Assembly: GCF_002050515.1 (NCBI RefSeq)
Contig: NZ_LTAY01000015.1
Coordinates: forward strand, 23,340 to 87,339
DNA: 64,000 nucleotides
Origin: Clostridium thermobutyricum DSM 4928
Lineage (GTDB): Bacteria > Bacillota > Clostridia > Clostridiales > Clostridiaceae
Direction of reading: 5' to 3'
Shown: positions 61,532 through 64,000 of the stretch, piece after piece
How the letters are laid out: each line of letters starts with the position of its first letter
Numbering within the stretch: the first letter of the stretch is position 1
Program-made: the position numbers and the translations under genes
Notes under the pieces: generated by a model
Told to the model about the DNA's origin: nothing
The model's database searches: none
The model's input: only the letters and a program-made list of their open reading frames with translations

Positions 61532-62398
61532 ATGTATAATATGCCATTATATAGACCACCAAGTGAAGCTAATAGTCTTATAATTCAAGCTACTTTAGGA
61601 TGTTCACATAATAAATGTTCATTTTGTAGTATGTATAAAGGAAAAAAGTTTACTATAAAACCACTAGAAAAAATAAAGGAAGAAATTTTAGAATTTAGAA
61701 GAATTGATTCTTATGTACAAAGAATATTTATAGCTGATGGAGATGCTCTTATAATTCCTATGAACGACTTAAGAGAATTGCTTAAATTTATAAAAAATAC
61801 TTTCAAAGAATGTACTAGAGTAACTATGTATGCATCACCAAAATCAATAAGACTTAAAACAATAGATGAACTTATAGAACTTAAAAATTTAGGTCTAGAA
61901 ATGGTTTATATGGGAATAGAAAGTGGAAATGAAGATATTTTAAAAGATATAAATAAAGGTGCTACAAGAGATGAAATAATTCAAGCTGGTAAAAAAATAA
62001 AAGAAAGTGGCATAAAACTTTCTGCAACAATTATTTCCGGAATAGGTGGAAAAGAAAAAACAGATATACATGCAAAAGATACAGGAAGTATTATAAGTAT
62101 TATAAAACCTGATTATATTGGAGTATTATCTCTTATGGTAGAAAGAAATACCGAGATAGAAGGAAAAGTTAAAAATGGTGAATTAGAAATTTTGAGTAGC
62201 TTTGAAATTTTAAAAGAAATAAAAGAGATATTAAAAAATATAAATACAGATGAAAAAATTATTTTTAGAAGTAATCATGCATCTAATTATGTTAGCTTAA
62301 AAGGAACTTTGCCAATAGATAAAGGTAGATTAATTGAAGATATAAATTGGTGTATAGAAAATTCTTATATAAAAAATGAAAAGAATAGAAGCTTATAG
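61532..62398 (+). CDS. radical SAM protein
   Basis: The 288-residue protein has an N-terminal cluster motif C-S-H-N-K-C-S-F-C (residues 24-32), a CX4CX2C spacing rather than the common CX3CX2C, as in one Elp3/B12-like subgroup. Then FIADGDALIIP, MYASPKSIRL, LEMVYMGIESGNEDIL and ISGIGGKEK follow in the order of the SAM-binding barrel. It should cleave S-adenosylmethionine to start a radical reaction; its substrate is unknown. AGGAGG precedes the ATG. It is the second gene of a two-gene unit with the Nudix hydrolase and ends at a strong terminator. Confidence 0.92.
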   Translation: MYNMPLYRPPSEANSLIIQATLGCSHNKCSFCSMYKGKKFTIKPLEKIKEEILEFRRIDSYVQRIFIADGDALIIPMNDLRELLKFIKNTFKECTRVTMYASPKSIRLKTIDELIELKNLGLEMVYMGIESGNEDILKDINKGATRDEIIQAGKKIKESGIKLSATIISGIGGKEKTDIHAKDTGSIISIIKPDYIGVLSLMVERNTEIEGKVKNGELEILSSFEILKEIKEILKNINTDEKIIFRSNHASNYVSLKGTLPIDKGRLIEDINWCIENSYIKNEKNRSL

Positions 62399-62399
62399 T

Positions 62400-62446
62400 T
62401 AAACTTTGAGAAATATAATTTTATATTTCTCAAAGTTTTTTTTTTG
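62400..62446 (+). terminator. rho-independent terminator
   Basis: AAACTTTGAGAAATAT pairs almost perfectly with ATATTTCTCAAAGTTT and is followed by a long T-run. Confidence 0.94.
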
Positions 62447-62537
62447 ATTAGAATAAAGTACAAAATTATTGGGAAAAGTATCTTTGTAATAATTATGGCA
62501 ATATATTCAATATTTAAATTGTGAGGAGGAATAAGCT

Positions 62538-62840
62538 TTGAGAATTACAATGCGTGAACAAGAAAAATTAATGATTGTTGTTGCGGCTGAGGTAGCAAGA
62601 AGAAGAATGAAAAAAGGTCTTAAGCTAAATTATCCTGAATCAGTAGCACTAATCACAGATGAAATAATGGAAGGTGCTAGAGAAGGAAGAAGTGTTACAG
62701 ATTTAATGGACGAAGGAAGAAAAATCTTAACAAGAGATCAAGTAATGGAAGGAATTCCAGAAATGATACATACAGTTCAAGTAGAAGTAACTTTCCCTGA
62801 TGGAACTAAATTAGTTACTGTACATGATCCAATTCAATAA
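62538..62840 (+). CDS. ureA: urease gamma subunit
   Basis: The 100-residue subunit matches UreA throughout: [55 protein letters not shown] and [18 protein letters not shown]. The start is TTG at 62538 with GAGGAGGAA 7 bp upstream; starting there gives the normal UreA N-terminus, whereas the internal ATG at 62550 would remove four residues. UreA is part of the nickel urease that hydrolyses urea to ammonia and carbon dioxide. It opens the urease operon. Confidence 0.97.
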   Translation: MRITMREQEKLMIVVAAEVARRRMKKGLKLNYPESVALITDEIMEGAREGRSVTDLMDEGRKILTRDQVMEGIPEMIHTVQVEVTFPDGTKLVTVHDPIQ

Positions 62841-62857
62841 TATAAGGAGGGTAAATT

Positions 62858-63181
62858 ATGGTACCAGGAGAAGTAATTTTAGGTGAAGGAACTATAAAAT
62901 ATAATGAAGGAAAAGAGGCTATTCAATTAAAAGTTACAAATACTGCGGATAGACCAATACAAGTAGGTTCACATTTTCACTTTTTTGAAGTTAATAATGG
63001 ATTAAAATTTGATAGAGAAAAATCTTATGGAAAGAGATTAGATATACCAGCTGGAACAGCAGTTAGATTTGAACCAGGTGATGAAAAAGAAGTTAATTTA
63101 ATTGATATAGCAGGTGTTAGAAGAGTATATGGATTGAATAATAGAGTAGACGGATATTTAGATGAAGGGAGAAGAAAATAA
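62858..63181 (+). CDS. ureB: urease beta subunit
   Basis: A 107-residue protein with the UreB pattern: [55 protein letters not shown] and [21 protein letters not shown] precedes the ATG. Separate ureA and ureB genes, not fused, are usual in Firmicutes. The stop codon shares one base with the ureC start (TAATG), giving tight translational coupling of the structural subunits. Confidence 0.97.
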   Translation: MVPGEVILGEGTIKYNEGKEAIQLKVTNTADRPIQVGSHFHFFEVNNGLKFDREKSYGKRLDIPAGTAVRFEPGDEKEVNLIDIAGVRRVYGLNNRVDGYLDEGRRK

Positions 63182-64000
63182 TGAGCTTTGAATTAGATAG
63201 AAAGCGTTATTCAGATTTATTTGGACCAACAGCTGGAGATAAAATAAGATTAGGAGATACAGATCTTTTTATAGAAATAGAAAAAGACTTAACTGTTTAT
63301 GGAGATGAATGTAAGTTCGGTGGAGGAAAATCTCTAAGAGAAGGAATGGGAGAAAACTCTATTGAAACTAGAAAAAATCCTAAAGTAGTTGACTTAATAA
63401 TTACAGGAGTTACAATTCTTGACTACACAGGAATTTATAAAGCTGATATAGGAATTAAAGATGGAAAAATATTAGCTATAGGAAAAGGTGGAAACCCATT
63501 AGGAATGGATGATGTAGATTTTATAGTTGGAGTTAGTACTGAAGCTTTAGCAGGAGAAGGATTAATCTTAACTGCTGGTGGAATTGATACACACGTACAC
63601 TATATTAGCCCAGATTTAGTTAGAGTAGCATTAGAAGGTGGAATAACTACTGTAGTTGGTGGTGGAACTGGTCCAAATGATGGAACAAATGCTACAACTT
63701 GTACTCCAGGAGCTTGGAATATAGAAAGAATGATAGAATCTGCTGAAGCTTTACCAATAAATATTGGATTCTTAGGAAAAGGTAGTGGAGCTAATGTAGA
63801 AGTTAATGGAGAACAAATCGAAGCAGGAGCTTGTGGTTTAAAAGTTCACGAAGACTGGGGAGCTACAAAATCAGCAATAGATTATTCACTTAGAGCTGCT
63901 GATAAATATGATGTTCAAGTTTCAATCCACACTGATACTTTAAATGAAGCTGGATTTGTTGAGGATACTATTGATTCTATCCAAGGAAGAGTTATTCACA
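63181..64000 (+). CDS. ureC: urease alpha subunit (N-terminal 273 codons; 3' end outside window)
   Basis: The frame starts at the ATG overlapping the ureB stop and is still open at the right edge, covering about half of a normal 570-residue UreC. The N-terminus is [20 protein letters not shown]. Nickel-site residues are present: [13 protein letters not shown] holds the first His pair, [11 protein letters not shown] the lysine that is carbamylated in active urease and a His, and [10 protein letters not shown] the next His. The catalytic subunit therefore looks functional as far as it is visible. Accessory genes (ureEFGD) would be expected beyond the window. Confidence 0.96.
   Translation, partial: MSFELDRKRYSDLFGPTAGDKIRLGDTDLFIEIEKDLTVYGDECKFGGGKSLREGMGENSIETRKNPKVVDLIITGVTILDYTGIYKADIGIKDGKILAIGKGGNPLGMDDVDFIVGVSTEALAGEGLILTAGGIDTHVHYISPDLVRVALEGGITTVVGGGTGPNDGTNATTCTPGAWNIERMIESAEALPINIGFLGKGSGANVEVNGEQIEAGACGLKVHEDWGATKSAIDYSLRAADKYDVQVSIHTDTLNEAGFVEDTIDSIQGRVIH

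Noticed and set aside
1..64000. tRNA, rRNA, CRISPR arrays, insertion sequences and prophage
   Set aside because: Intergenic gaps were read for tRNA-like cloverleafs ending CCA, regularly spaced repeats, terminal inverted repeats with transposase frames and phage structural genes; none was convincing.

Overview
The window is very AT-rich, dense in genes and punctuated by many rho-independent terminators. Spore-germination receptor genes (gerKB facing away from gerKA-gerKC), a CtsR box before clpB, a T-box leader and TTG starts with strong GGAGG sites all point to an endospore-forming low-GC Firmicute, most likely Clostridium sensu stricto. There is no prophage, insertion sequence, CRISPR array, rRNA or tRNA that I can see. 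Both edges cut genes: a glycosyltransferase on the left and ureC on the right.

Layout. 1-6.1 kb: the end of a surface-polysaccharide locus (glycosyltransferase, Wzy-like polymerase, Wzx-like flippase, galU, phosphoglucomutase). 6.1-10.7 kb: a small charged protein and an auxiliary Hsp70 operon (J-like protein without HPD, GrpE-like protein, Hsp70, TPR protein). 10.7-18.2 kb: an orphan, internally shortened peptide-binding protein; a T-box-controlled amidohydrolase/amino-acid permease pair; an opine dehydrogenase-like enzyme; a secreted lysozyme-like protein; brnQ. 18.4-21.7 kb: a second galU, an LCP-family protein and a membrane-anchored low-complexity protein. 21.7-29.6 kb: trpS, the gerK germination genes, a diguanylate cyclase, a small P-loop protein and tyrS. 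29.7-34.5 kb: a FliK-like/FlhB-C-like pair, a phosphoesterase, a soluble chemoreceptor-like protein and a DUF2225 protein. 34.6-39.5 kb: a small alarmone synthetase and a repeat protein/MoxR AAA/HEXXH-VWA operon. 39.5-46.4 kb: an amidohydrolase, a TetR regulator with an EFR1 ferredoxin-flavodoxin, clpB and a cation/proton antiporter. 46.6-49.5 kb: a frameshifted peptide-ABC ATPase remnant and a diverged EF-G/Tet-like GTPase. 49.5-56.4 kb: an OmpR-family two-component system, a MacB/FtsX-type ABC exporter, a degenerate histidine-kinase-like protein, a lytic transglycosylase and a candidate small RNA. 56.5-64 kb: two Nudix hydrolases, RecQ, a cysteine-desulfidase-like protein, a radical SAM protein and the start of a urease operon (ureABC).

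How parts may work together. The polysaccharide genes, both galU copies, the LCP protein, the lysozyme-like protein, the transglycosylase and the two-component/ABC cluster all concern the cell envelope. The most notable regulatory signal is a set of repeats with an 11-bp period: a six-half-site array before the ABC permease, a four-half-site array before a candidate small RNA, and a shorter reverse-oriented copy before the response-regulator gene. This suggests one OmpR/PhoP-type regulon within 7 kb. Separate WalR-type boxes precede the secreted lysozyme-like gene and a membrane-anchored protein. The least explained systems are the auxiliary Hsp70 operon, the MoxR/VWA operon and the T-box operon, in which a hairpin or tiny leader frame separates a strong ribosome site from the permease start.
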